From NCBI GenBank assembly GCA_020199835.1, contig JAIVJV010000003.1:173465-237464 (forward strand): DNA of 64,000 bases, given 5' to 3'. This DNA is from Acidobacteriota bacterium (GTDB taxonomy: Bacteria; Acidobacteriota; Blastocatellia; Pyrinomonadales; Pyrinomonadaceae). How positions within the stretch are numbered: position 1 is the first letter of the stretch; each line of letters starts with the position of its first letter. Shown one piece after another: positions 1 to 8,293 of this stretch. The notes under the pieces were generated by a model. It saw nothing but the letters and a program-made list of their open reading frames with translations. It made no database searches and was not told the DNA's origin. Made by a program: the position numbers and the translations under genes.

Positions 1-1222
1 ACTCGTCAACCATGCTGACGATGCCGTCTATACCCATCTTCAAACCGAGACGATAAAAATATCCGTCGCAGGAGTGGGTGATCGCCGCTTTCACGTCGGG
101 CGAGCCGTGATTTCCCATACAGCGCGTGAACTTGTTTCCGATCGTGATACCGCCGCCGCAGGCGAGATTGGAACGCTCGAGCGTGATCGCGCCTTGCTGA
201 AGCCCGGCGACGGCCATTGGGATCTTCCAGGTCGAACCCGGAGGATACCGGCTCTGGATCGCGCGATTGAGCAAGGGTGTTTCCGGATCGTTCAGCAGCG
301 CAGCGTATTCAGCCTTGCCTTCTTTGCTGGTGATGCGTTGCGAAAAGAGATTTGGATCGAACGTCGGCGCCGACGCCATCGCGAGGATCTCGCCGTTGTT
401 GGGATCCATCGCGATGATCACACCGCGTTTCGTGGCTGAGTTAGCGAGCTGCTCTTCCGCCGCGTGTTGTAGATCGAGATCGATCGTCGTGATCAGATCG
501 CGGCCGGGCGTTGGATCTATCTTTTGAATTTCGTCCTGAATGCGGCCGCGGCTGTCGACCACCACCTCGCGATAGCCGTCCTTGCCACGCAGGTGATCGT
601 CGTAGATCTGTTCGAGGCCGCTGAGACCGATGATGTCGCCGGGTTTCAAGCCCTTGTCTTTGGCGACTTGCTGCTTGAGCTGTTCGGGACTGATCTCACC
701 GACGTAACCGACGACGTGCGCGAGCGAACCGTTCGGGGGATAAGTTCTTTGGGGCTGTTGTTCGACGCGCAGTTCGGGAAACTCGAGATTGTGTGACTCG
801 ACCCAGGCGATGTCGCCGGGCGTGGCGCCCTGTTTGACGAGGATCGTTTCAAACGCCGGCATCGACTTCACCATTTCGAATCGCTCGGTGAGGATCTGTT
901 GATCCATATCCAGTCCCGCCGAGAGTGGATCTACGAGCGCGTTCAGGTCTTTGCCCTTCACGTCTTCGCGCGTGAGAATCACGTTGTAAATCGGGCGTGA
1001 ATCGACGATTGCGCGCTTGTTACGGTCGAAGATGACACCGCGCGGCGCCGGAATGGGCAAGCGTCGCCGGCGCTGGTTCTGCGCGATCTCCGCGTAGCGT
1101 TCACCCCGCACCACCTGCAACACGTACAGCCGGATGCTGAGCAGGCTGAGCATCAGTACGACCAGGATCTGTAGGAACCGGAGCCGGGCGCGAAGGTTTT
1201 GCGACGAATCTTCGTATTTCAT
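1..1222 (-). CDS. mrdA: Penicillin-binding protein 2 (peptidoglycan transpeptidase), 3' end beyond the window
   Basis: The reading frame starts with ATG at 1222 and stays open to base 1, giving about 407 residues of a protein that continues off the left edge. It begins with a short cytoplasmic tail (MKYEDSSQN), then one membrane anchor (LRFLQILVVLMLSLLSIRL). The PBP dimerisation region follows (RRRRLPIPAPRGVIFDRN). The transpeptidase domain carries the acyl-serine motif PPGSTWK (S-x-x-K) near residue 330, then SCDGYFY, which corresponds to the second active-site motif of the PBP2 class. It cross-links peptidoglycan during lateral wall growth with the MreBCD scaffold, whose genes lie immediately upstream on the same strand. 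The KTG motif lies outside the window. The 131-bp gap from mreD is unusually long for this operon and is filled by a 7-bp repeat array. Confidence 0.95.
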   Translation of the reverse strand, partial: MKYEDSSQNLRARLRFLQILVVLMLSLLSIRLYVLQVVRGERYAEIAQNQRRRRLPIPAPRGVIFDRNKRAIVDSRPIYNVILTREDVKGKDLNALVDPLSAGLDMDQQILTERFEMVKSMPAFETILVKQGATPGDIAWVESHNLEFPELRVEQQPQRTYPPNGSLAHVVGYVGEISPEQLKQQVAKDKGLKPGDIIGLSGLEQIYDDHLRGKDGYREVVVDSRGRIQDEIQKIDPTPGRDLITTIDLDLQHAAEEQLANSATKRGVIIAMDPNNGEILAMASAPTFDPNLFSQRITSKEGKAEYAALLNDPETPLLNRAIQSRYPPGSTWKIPMAVAGLQQGAITLERSNLACGGGITIGNKFTRCMGNHGSPDVKAAITHSCDGYFYRLGLKMGIDGIVSMVDE

Positions 1223-1231
1223 AATTTTTGA

Positions 1232-1337
1232 GCTTTGTTCTTAGTACTTCGTACTTGGAACCTGGTACTTCGTACTTGGTACTTAGTGCTTTGTTCAGAC
1301 TACTTAGTTGTACAAAGCTCCAAGTACAAAGCTCGGA
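1232..1337. repeat. Degenerate 7-bp tandem repeat array with inverted copies
   Basis: Eleven consecutive heptamers fit ACTTNGT, for example GCTTTGT at 1232, ACTTCGT at 1246, ACTTGGA at 1253, ACTTGGT at 1274 and ACTTAGT at 1281 and 1302. They run without gaps from 1232 to 1308. Bases 1311-1337 then hold about three and a half heptamers in the opposite orientation (ACAAAGC, TCCAAGT, ACAAAGC). The array can therefore fold into a long imperfect hairpin between mreD and mrdA. A related array lies at 4036-4091. Function unknown. Confidence 0.8.
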
Positions 1338-1353
1338 GTCAAGGCCCCAGGCT

Positions 1354-1896
1354 CTATCTTCGTCTTAGCGGTCCCGTCGAACGGCGCGCGACGCGTCGCC
1401 GGGTCGCAAACTGTCGCCGCTGCGACGCCTCGCCTGACATAACCGAATCGAGCATGTAAAGAACGAGCGTTCCGACGACCGTCGTCGCGATTAGTTTATA
1501 AGAGATCGTCTGCATAAACGGAACGCCCGAGGGGTAACCCAGCAGACGATGCCAGAATACGTAGATCGCCGAATCCAGCACGGTTGCCGCGGCCAGCACG
1601 GGGATTCGCAGCAGCGGGTTTTCAAGGTTCACCTTCGTCGCCGCGAAGAAGATGATGTAGGCGGTCATCGTCTTCGAAAAACCGCCCGCGCCGATCAGCC
1701 CGCCACTCTGCGCGTCAACGACCAGTCCGGCCAGCGTCCCGACGACTAATGCCTGCCACGCGTCGCGTTGCAGGGCGATGTAAACAACTATTACGAGCGG
1801 AAAGTCGATATATGCAAGCGGCTTCCAGACTGCACGTAATGAAAGCTGCAGCACGATCGAAATCAGCAAAACTGCGGCGATCTTAAGCTGCGACAT
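1354..1896 (-). CDS. mreD: Rod shape-determining membrane protein MreD
   Basis: A 180-residue integral membrane protein of usual MreD length with about five hydrophobic segments. The first is MSQLKIAAVLLISIVLQ; another region is VVGTLAGLVVDAQSGG, which resembles the conserved MreD segment around transmembrane helices 2-3. It ends in a very basic, Arg-rich cytoplasmic tail. MreD links the MreB/MreC scaffold to the PBP2-RodA elongation machinery in the inner membrane. It begins 18 bp after the mreC stop, so the two are co-transcribed. Identification rests on position and hydrophobic pattern, because MreD sequences are poorly conserved. Confidence 0.93.
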   Translation of the reverse strand: MSQLKIAAVLLISIVLQLSLRAVWKPLAYIDFPLVIVVYIALQRDAWQALVVGTLAGLVVDAQSGGLIGAGGFSKTMTAYIIFFAATKVNLENPLLRIPVLAAATVLDSAIYVFWHRLLGYPSGVPFMQTISYKLIATTVVGTLVLYMLDSVMSGEASQRRQFATRRRVARRSTGPLRRR

Positions 1897-1914
1897 GGCC
1901 GGACAGTAACAATC

Positions 1915-2823
1915 TCAGCGCGTGTTTCTCTCCATGGTCGACAATGGTGTGGGGGAGGGGGTTGAGCGTTGCGGCGGATGGTACAAAAGCACTGCGACTT
2001 CTTCTAAATGGTCCAACTGCGCGCCGGGTTGAATCAGAATCTGGTGCGCTTGGGTGGCCGAGCCTTTCTTCACGTCAACAACTTTGCCGACATTTAAACC
2101 CGGCGGATAGATTCCGTCCTGGCCCGTAGTCATAACGTAATCGCCGACTTCCACTTCTTCGAGACCTGAAACGTAACGCATCTCGATGACGCCGACGCCG
2201 AGATCAGCGCGTCCGCGCACCGAACCGAGCGCGCCCGATTGGCCCAACTGCCCGACCACCGCGCCCGCGCCCGCTTTCTCATCCGTGATCAGCATCACTT
2301 GTGACGCCCACGGACTAACCGTGATCACGCGGCCTACGATACCGCCGCCGGTTACCACCGGCATGTTCAACGCGACGCCGGACGAAGTGCCGCGGTTGAT
2401 CGTGATCGTGTTGAACCACACTGACGGATCTCGCGCGATGACGCGAGCGGGAACGCTCTGAACGTCGATCTTTTCGTTGAGACCGAGCAATGCCTTAAGC
2501 CGCTCGTTCTCAGCTTCAGCCTGGCGCGCCGCGTGAAGATCGCGTTCGGCCTGGGCCAGACGTTCTTTCAATTGCTCGTTCTCTGCGGCGGTGCCGCGGA
2601 AGTTCCACATCTGGTGAAAGAAACCGCCGGTTGCGCCGCTCACTTTCGACGAAGCGCTTTGCAACGGCGAGGCAAACGTCTGCGTCCAGATACGCAGGAT
2701 TTTTTGCTGGCCGTTTGCGTCGCGCGCGTCAACTGCCATGATTACAAGGTTGGTGACTAGTAGCCCGATGAGCCAGATGGGGGCTCGTTGGCGAATTTCT
2801 CTTTGAGTACGAACAGAAGCCAC
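1915..2823 (-). CDS. mreC: Rod shape-determining protein MreC
   Basis: 302 residues from a GTG start at 2823, eight bases after the mreB stop. There is a short basic N-terminus, one membrane anchor (about residues 16-35, APIWLIGLLVTNLVIM), a coiled coil (about 75-110, rich in E, L, K and A) and then the two beta-barrel subdomains of periplasmic MreC (RVIARDPSVWFNTITINRG, followed by GVIEMRYVSGLEEVEVGD). MreC forms periplasmic filaments that connect MreB to PBP2. The Ser/Pro-rich tail (about residues 285-302) is variable in the family. Confidence 0.96.
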   Translation of the reverse strand: MASVRTQREIRQRAPIWLIGLLVTNLVIMAVDARDANGQQKILRIWTQTFASPLQSASSKVSGATGGFFHQMWNFRGTAAENEQLKERLAQAERDLHAARQAEAENERLKALLGLNEKIDVQSVPARVIARDPSVWFNTITINRGTSSGVALNMPVVTGGGIVGRVITVSPWASQVMLITDEKAGAGAVVGQLGQSGALGSVRGRADLGVGVIEMRYVSGLEEVEVGDYVMTTGQDGIYPPGLNVGKVVDVKKGSATQAHQILIQPGAQLDHLEEVAVLLYHPPQRSTPSPTPLSTMERNTR

Positions 2824-2830
2824 TGCTTAC

Positions 2831-3877
2831 TTACATCCCGCTGGTCATTGTGTTTTCCCACTTCACGCGTTTGAGCAGGTCGAAGTCGGACAACATCTTT
2901 CCGGTGCCCAAAACGACGGAAGCAAGTGGGTCGTCTGCGAGCGAAACAGGCAAACCCGTTTCGATTGAAAGGCGCTTGTCGAGGTTTTTCAGTAACGCGC
3001 CGCCGCCGGTTAATACGATGCCGCGTTCGACGATGTCTGCCGAGAGCTCCGGCGGCGTTCGTTCGAGCGCGACACGAACGGCGTTGATGATCGTGGAGAT
3101 CGAATCAGCGAGCGCTTCGCGCACTTCTTCATCGGTGATCGTGATGGTTTTGGGAATGCCTTCGATGAGATTGCGGCCACGCACTTCGAACGACAGTGGC
3201 TCGTCGATCGGGTAGGCCGAGCCGAGTTCGATCTTGATTGCTTCCGCGGTGCGTTCGCCGATTAACAAGTTGTACTTCCGCTTGATGTACTGAATGATGG
3301 CCTCGTCCATCTCGTTGCCGGCCACACGCACGGCGCGCGAGTAAACGATACCACTCAAACTGATCACTGCAATGTCGGTCGTGCCGCCGCCAATGTCGAC
3401 GACCATGTTACCGTGTGGTTCGGTGATCGGCAGTCCCGCTCCGATCGCGGCCGCCATCGCTTCTTCAACGAGATAAACTTCGGACGCCTTCGCGCGATAC
3501 GCCGAGTCTTCCACTGCACGTCGTTCTACTTGCGTGATCTCTGACGGGATACCGATGACGACGCGCGGGCTGACCCACGTTTTTCCGTTGTGGGCCTTGC
3601 GAATAAAGTGCTGGAGCATCTTCTCGGTGACTTCGAAGTTTGCGATGACGCCGTCTTTCATCGGGCGGATCGCGACGATGTTGCCGGGAGTCCGGCCCAG
3701 CATGTCTTTCGCGTCACGTCCTACGGCTTCAACCTGGTTGGTTACTTTATTAATTGCGACGATAGAAGGTTCCGAAACAACAATTCCGCGACCTTTGGCG
3801 TAAACCAGTGTATTTGCCGTCCCGAGATCGATTGCCAGGTCGCTGGAAAACAGACTGAAGATAGATTTGAAAGCCAT
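2831..3877 (-). CDS. mreB: Actin-like rod shape-determining ATPase MreB
   Basis: 348 residues, the standard MreB length. The actin-fold phosphate-1 loop is [10 protein letters not shown] near residue 17, phosphate-2 is [15 protein letters not shown] near 165, and the adenosine motif is [14 protein letters not shown] near 290. The N-terminal [15 protein letters not shown] can act as a membrane-associating segment. MreB polymerises under the inner membrane and guides the elongasome. It is the first gene of the mreB-mreC-mreD-mrdA operon. The 214 bp upstream hold the presumed promoter and the second heptamer array. Confidence 0.98.
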   Translation of the reverse strand: MAFKSIFSLFSSDLAIDLGTANTLVYAKGRGIVVSEPSIVAINKVTNQVEAVGRDAKDMLGRTPGNIVAIRPMKDGVIANFEVTEKMLQHFIRKAHNGKTWVSPRVVIGIPSEITQVERRAVEDSAYRAKASEVYLVEEAMAAAIGAGLPITEPHGNMVVDIGGGTTDIAVISLSGIVYSRAVRVAGNEMDEAIIQYIKRKYNLLIGERTAEAIKIELGSAYPIDEPLSFEVRGRNLIEGIPKTITITDEEVREALADSISTIINAVRVALERTPPELSADIVERGIVLTGGGALLKNLDKRLSIETGLPVSLADDPLASVVLGTGKMLSDFDLLKRVKWENTMTSGM

Positions 3878-4035
3878 CTAGACTATTCACTTCCCGTGTG
3901 TGTGTTATGGAACTTCGGGTGGGGTTGGCGGCAAATATCGGTAGGGAGAGAAATCACTCCGCTCCTTACCTCCTTAGACGCGACCAAACACGTCCGACCT
4001 CCTAAGATACACCGTTAAGGCACGAAGCGTAAACT

Positions 4036-4091
4036 GTTTTGTAGTTTAAACTTGGTACTTTGAGCTTTGAACTTTGTACTTTGATCTTTAT
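4036..4091. repeat. Second degenerate 7-bp tandem repeat array
   Basis: Eight consecutive heptamers can be read, including ACTTGGT at 4050, ACTTTGA at 4057, GCTTTGA at 4064, ACTTTGT at 4071 and ACTTTGA at 4078. The unit is the same ACTTNGN as in the array at 1232-1308. It sits immediately before the stop codon of the minus-strand diguanylate cyclase gene (4092) and downstream of divergently placed regulatory DNA of mreB. Confidence 0.75.
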
Positions 4092-5690
4092 CTAACCCTG
4101 CAGTGGCGTTCCTGCCTCGAGTTCCAGGCTCTCAATAAGCTGGTCGACCGCGGCCTGTTTGGGGGTCAGGTCCGCCGCGAAGCGAACACAGTTCTTGTTC
4201 GCCGCTTTCGCTTCGTACATGGCCGTGTCCGCGCAGGCGATCAGTTGCTGCGGTGACGACGCGTGCTTCGGAAACGCCGCCACCCCGAAACTCGCCGTCA
4301 TCGAAAGCTGTAACCGTCTTCCACCAGTGAACTGGTGTCGAAGAATCTTTTGCCGGATGCGCTCAGCGACTGTGCCCGCGAGTTCCGTTCCGGTGTCAGG
4401 CAACACGATGACGAACTCGTCGCCGCCGTAACGAGCCACCGCATCCGTATCGCGTATCGACGAAAGGATCACTGCCGCCATTTCCATCAGCACGTGCGAA
4501 CCGACGAGGTGCCCGTGCTCGTCGTTAACGCGTTTGAAGTCGTCGAGATCGAGAAACAGCGCTGCCACACTCGAACCGTAACGACGTGCACGCCGGATCT
4601 CGTTGAGCAGGAACTGTCGCAGGTAACGCGCGTTGTGCAGCTTCGTGAGATCGTCTGTTTGCGACAAACGTTCGGCTTCGGCAATTCGCACCGCGTTCGC
4701 GAGCGCGGAAGCGATGGGTAACGAAAGCGAGTCGAGCAGCGCCACATCTGTTTTCTTGAACGCGTGCGCTCCCGAGCCTTCACGAACGCCTTCGATCACG
4801 CCGAGGATTCGTTCGCCACAAATCAGCGGCACCGCGAGCACGAATTGTCCACGCTCTTTCCTCTTGATGATTCCCATTCCAGCAGCCGCGCGTTTGGCGG
4901 CTCTGGTTTCAGAGCCAATCGGCAGGTCCGCTTCGCCGGTGAGCACTCGTCGCCACTCTTCTTCGCTGCGACTGCCGCCACTTTGTTGCCCCGGCCGGCG
5001 AACGGCGATCGCTTCGAGTGTCGAACTTTCAATACCTTTCTCTTCCGAAAAGAGATAGATGGCCCAACGGTCCGCTTTGATCAGTTGTTCGAGGCCGGTG
5101 AGCGCAGTGTTTGCGGCGCCACTCTGATCGCTGATGAAGTGAAGCGAAGCGACGAGATCGAACGCCGCGCGCAAGTCGTTGAACTTGATCTTCGGTGGCA
5201 GTGACGAGCAGCCGCGGGCAACAGGTCTTTCGACCACCTCGGATAATCGCAGTTCACCTGAACTTTCCCCGCCTTCGATTTCTCGCAGTAAAGCTGGCAA
5301 TTGCGCCGATTTATCGGCAATCGCGAGAAAACCGATTCGTTTCAGGGTGGCGCCGTCGAGGCTGCGCAGGTTCAAACTCTGGTAGCCGTTCATCTGCCGC
5401 CGGCACGCGACGAGCGGCACGCCCGGCCAAAACGCTTTCGCGTGATTTATCGCCGTGTGCAGTTCCACCATGTCAGCGCCCGGCACTACTTCGTAAAGAA
5501 CGGCGAGCGGTGGTGGACCACCAAGATCAGAAACTCCCTGGTCCTTCTTCTGCTTCGTTAACGCGACTTCCACTTCCACTTCACGCAGACCTTCGATCAG
5601 AGTCTTCACGCCAGCAGCGCGCAAAGCCTCGATCAACTCGTAGGCCGGCGCTTCATGAGCATCCGTCAATAGAATTACGTGACTCGACAC
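4092..5690 (-). CDS. GAF-domain diguanylate cyclase
   Basis: 532 residues from a GTG start. The C-terminal GGDEF domain (about 350-510) has the intact catalytic signature GGDEF at residues 422-426. An RxxD inhibitory site (R413-D416) sits five residues before it, so cyclic-di-GMP synthesis with product feedback is expected. Residues about 175-330 look like a GAF sensor (FNDLRAAFDLVASLHFISD and GVIEGVREG). The first 160 residues resemble a degenerate response-regulator receiver (VILLTDAHEAPAYELIEALRAAG) without a clear phospho-acceptor. It follows the FecR-domain gene by 20 bp, so both are probably one transcription unit. No transmembrane segment is present, so it is cytoplasmic. Confidence 0.9.
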   Translation of the reverse strand: MSSHVILLTDAHEAPAYELIEALRAAGVKTLIEGLREVEVEVALTKQKKDQGVSDLGGPPPLAVLYEVVPGADMVELHTAINHAKAFWPGVPLVACRRQMNGYQSLNLRSLDGATLKRIGFLAIADKSAQLPALLREIEGGESSGELRLSEVVERPVARGCSSLPPKIKFNDLRAAFDLVASLHFISDQSGAANTALTGLEQLIKADRWAIYLFSEEKGIESSTLEAIAVRRPGQQSGGSRSEEEWRRVLTGEADLPIGSETRAAKRAAAGMGIIKRKERGQFVLAVPLICGERILGVIEGVREGSGAHAFKKTDVALLDSLSLPIASALANAVRIAEAERLSQTDDLTKLHNARYLRQFLLNEIRRARRYGSSVAALFLDLDDFKRVNDEHGHLVGSHVLMEMAAVILSSIRDTDAVARYGGDEFVIVLPDTGTELAGTVAERIRQKILRHQFTGGRRLQLSMTASFGVAAFPKHASSPQQLIACADTAMYEAKAANKNCVRFAADLTPKQAAVDQLIESLELEAGTPLQG

Positions 5691-5709
5691 GCTCTTTAGA
5701 TCTCCGACG

Positions 5710-6966
5710 TCAGGTTCGGCCGCGGGCGGTGCGACCGGAAAGTGAAACTTTGTATTGACTACTGTTGCCGTGCGGGTCCTGCGCCTCGATGGTCACGTCG
5801 CGCGCGCCACCGGAGGCTGTTACCTGGATCTGAAACGAATTATCGGGAGCAACGATCGTTTCGCGTCCACTCAGTTTGATCGTTGTGCCTGGTTCAGCAC
5901 GTCCGCGAACCAGATAAAGATTGCCGCCGAGAAGTTCGGCGCTGAGATTTGAAACGGCGACCTGTGATCCGGTTCCGCGCGTGGCGACAATGAACTTCAA
6001 CGGATCGCTCCAGTCGCTTGCCTGACCACTCGACGCAGTCGCGCGCACGCGCCAGAAGTAAACACCAGGCCGCAGATCGCTCGCGCCAAATTCTGTTGCC
6101 AGTAACTGATCGCGTTCGATAACTTTTCCATCAGCAACGAAGAACGGCGACGTCGCGACTTCCACGCGATAGTAAGCAGGTGTTCCTGACTGCGGGCGTT
6201 GCCACTTCAATGCAACACTCGCGGCGCCATTCGTGCTCACAAAAACTTTTTCGAGATCGTGCGGCTGCGACGGTTGCGGCACGTCGAGTAAACGTTGCGT
6301 GGCTGAGAGCCGGCCGGAGTTGTTGACGGACACGTACTCACCGCCACGAATCGAGGTCTTCTCACCCGAGCTGTTGGTAGTTTCCACCGCGCCTGTCGAG
6401 ACACGGATTTCTTCAGTTCCTTCCGGGTTCACGCCGAAGCTGGCGTTCGTGCTTTCACCGACCGTGCTCTTAGTCTTAGGCGTTTCGACGACGTTCGTGG
6501 TGCCATCTGCCTGTTGCTCGGTGCGCACTGAAAGTTGCCCGCTCTCGACCGAGACGTGAACGTTGGTGCGTTTGCCGTCGTCGGCGCGGGCGTTGTCGCG
6601 GACGATGATCGTGCTGTTTGGTTTGACGACGAGCGTCGAGCCGTCGGCGAGTCCGATACGGGCGCGCCCGTTGGTCTGCGTCTGGACGGTGTCGCCCGGA
6701 TAGAGCTGGGTGTCGGCGTTTGCGGCGATGGTCTCGCGAGTGGCTGCCCGGATCACGCGGACGTCGCCTTCAAAAGAGATGAATCGTGCGCCGGCCGGAT
6801 ACTTCAGTTCGGCGACGTTTTTGAAGGGATTCCCGTATTTCCAGACGTAGAGCGCGGCTCCGGCGACGACGCCGCAAGCGAGAAAAATGGCGATCATCAG
6901 ATAAACAAAGCGCTTCTCGATGATCCACCAATCGAAGGCAAAGCGAGTGGTCTTGTTTGCGACCAT
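5710..6966 (-). CDS. FecR-domain membrane protein
   Basis: 418 residues. A 25-residue cytoplasmic start is followed by one membrane helix (VYLMIAIFLACGVVAGAALYVW, about 21-42). Then comes a FecR-like beta domain (about 65-210; YPGDTVQTQTNGRARIGLADGS, STIIVRDNA) and a fibronectin-like region (about 235-330; VALKWQRPQSGTPAYYRVEVA, YFWRVRATASSGQASDWSDP). Proteins of this layout usually present the FecR domain in the periplasm. The downstream diguanylate cyclase 20 bp away suggests a joint signalling function, which is inference. No sigma-factor gene accompanies it, so it is not a classical iron-dicitrate anti-sigma system. Confidence 0.82.
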   Translation of the reverse strand: MVANKTTRFAFDWWIIEKRFVYLMIAIFLACGVVAGAALYVWKYGNPFKNVAELKYPAGARFISFEGDVRVIRAATRETIAANADTQLYPGDTVQTQTNGRARIGLADGSTLVVKPNSTIIVRDNARADDGKRTNVHVSVESGQLSVRTEQQADGTTNVVETPKTKSTVGESTNASFGVNPEGTEEIRVSTGAVETTNSSGEKTSIRGGEYVSVNNSGRLSATQRLLDVPQPSQPHDLEKVFVSTNGAASVALKWQRPQSGTPAYYRVEVATSPFFVADGKVIERDQLLATEFGASDLRPGVYFWRVRATASSGQASDWSDPLKFIVATRGTGSQVAVSNLSAELLGGNLYLVRGRAEPGTTIKLSGRETIVAPDNSFQIQVTASGGARDVTIEAQDPHGNSSQYKVSLSGRTARGRT

Positions 6967-7139
6967 GTTCGAAATCGTGGAGGGGGTCTAAACCAAGGTT
7001 GAGAATCGAGCGCGGTTCGGCCGGGGCTTGATCCGCACGTTTTAAGGTGTGAGTCCGAACGATGCCGGCGGACGAAACCGCCGCTTTCCAGGCAGCAACA
7101 CTACCAGTTCAGGAATTTAACACACGGAGGGCGAGACGT

Positions 7140-8171
7140 TCAAGCACGTTTAATTCCTGCTGGTTCTTGGACTTCGTCGCGCTTGTCGTCGCGATTTGTG
7201 TCGGGCTCGTCGTATTCGATCGGCAGCTCAACGTCGATTTTGTGAGGATGTTTAGCCGGAAGCAGCAACGACAGCACGACCGAACCGGCCAGCACCACGG
7301 CCACAAAAGCGAGCGAAAACAGTATCGGGATGTGGAAACCCGTCGCGGCGATCAGCATTTTCATCCCGATGAACGTGAGTACGATGGCCAGTCCGGTGCG
7401 CAGGTAGCGAAACTTCTCGATCACTCCCGCGAGCAGAAAATACATCGACCGCAGACCGAGAATCGCAAACACGTTGGACGTGTAGACGATAAACGTGTTC
7501 GTCGTGATCGCGAAGATCGCAGGGATTGAGTCAACCGCGAAAACGAGGTCCGTGATTTCCACGACCATCAAAACCAGCAACAGCAGCGTGCCGGTGAGTT
7601 TGCCGTTGACGCGAGTGAAAAATTTCTCCTCGTCGTAATGACGCGAAATGGGCAGGAACCGCGTCAGAAGACGGATCGCGAAACTCTGGTCGGGTTGGAT
7701 TTCTACCTCGTCGTGCCGGAACATCTTGATGCCGGTGTAAACGAGAAAGCCGCCGAAGATGTAGATGATCCAGTGAAAACGGGTGATCAAGGCCGCGCCC
7801 ACGAAGATCATCGTCAAACGCATGACCAGCGCGCCCATCACGCCCCAAAACAGCACGCGATGCTGGAACCTCGCCGGTACCTTGAAGTAGGAGAAGATCA
7901 GCAGGAAGACGAAGAGGTTATCGACCGAGAGCGATAATTCGATCAGGTAGCCCGTGAGGAACTCGAGGCCGAGTTGTGAGCCCTGGTAATAAAACACGAG
8001 CCCCGCGAAAATCAGGGCTAACGAGACCCAGACTCCGCTCCAGATCCACGCTTCTTTGTACTTGATTGAGTGCGCTTTGCGATTGAAGAGACCGAGATCC
8101 AGGCTCAACATTGCGACAATGAAGATACTGAAACCCAGCCACAACCACGTTGAGCCGCTAAGTGCGTCCAT
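7140..8171 (-). CDS. TerC-family integral membrane protein (Alx-like metal exporter)
   Basis: 343 residues with eight or nine hydrophobic helices. Family hallmarks are SLSVDNLFVFLLIFSYF near residue 85 (the acidic, membrane-embedded D in SxDN) and EITDLVFAVDSIPAIFAIT near residue 205 (second acidic pair, FAVDSIPA). TerC/Alx proteins are linked to manganese export and metallation of secreted proteins. Charged residues fill the C-terminal 40 positions. Bases 7103-7164 hold an imperfect inverted repeat over the stop codon that could act as terminator. It is divergent from the foldase gene; I saw no yybP-ykoY-like manganese riboswitch in the 120-bp gap. Confidence 0.92.
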   Translation of the reverse strand: MDALSGSTWLWLGFSIFIVAMLSLDLGLFNRKAHSIKYKEAWIWSGVWVSLALIFAGLVFYYQGSQLGLEFLTGYLIELSLSVDNLFVFLLIFSYFKVPARFQHRVLFWGVMGALVMRLTMIFVGAALITRFHWIIYIFGGFLVYTGIKMFRHDEVEIQPDQSFAIRLLTRFLPISRHYDEEKFFTRVNGKLTGTLLLLVLMVVEITDLVFAVDSIPAIFAITTNTFIVYTSNVFAILGLRSMYFLLAGVIEKFRYLRTGLAIVLTFIGMKMLIAATGFHIPILFSLAFVAVVLAGSVVLSLLLPAKHPHKIDVELPIEYDEPDTNRDDKRDEVQEPAGIKRA

Positions 8172-8234
8172 TCAGACTCGATAAAATAGCATCTGAATTT
8201 CGTTGTAGCAAAGGCGCAAACTTCAGCTTGTCGG

Positions 8235-8264
8235 TTGTAAGTAATCCCGCGTCTCCCTTACAAT
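8235..8264 (+). promoter_or_regulatory. Candidate sigma-70-like promoter overlapping a perfect inverted repeat
   Basis: TTGTAA (8235-8240) and TACAAT (8259-8264) form a plausible -35/-10 pair with an 18-bp spacer upstream of the foldase start at 8294. The two boxes also form a perfect 7-bp inverted repeat, TTGTAAG (8235-8241) and CTTACAA (8257-8263). This could be a repressor operator or may simply be coincidence. Confidence 0.4.
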
Positions 8265-8293
8265 CCGCGGTTCGCCTCCGAAAGGTAATAATA

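Noticed and set aside
8172..8293. Possible manganese (yybP-ykoY) riboswitch upstream of terC
   Set aside because: The conserved core of that riboswitch could not be found on the minus strand in this gap.
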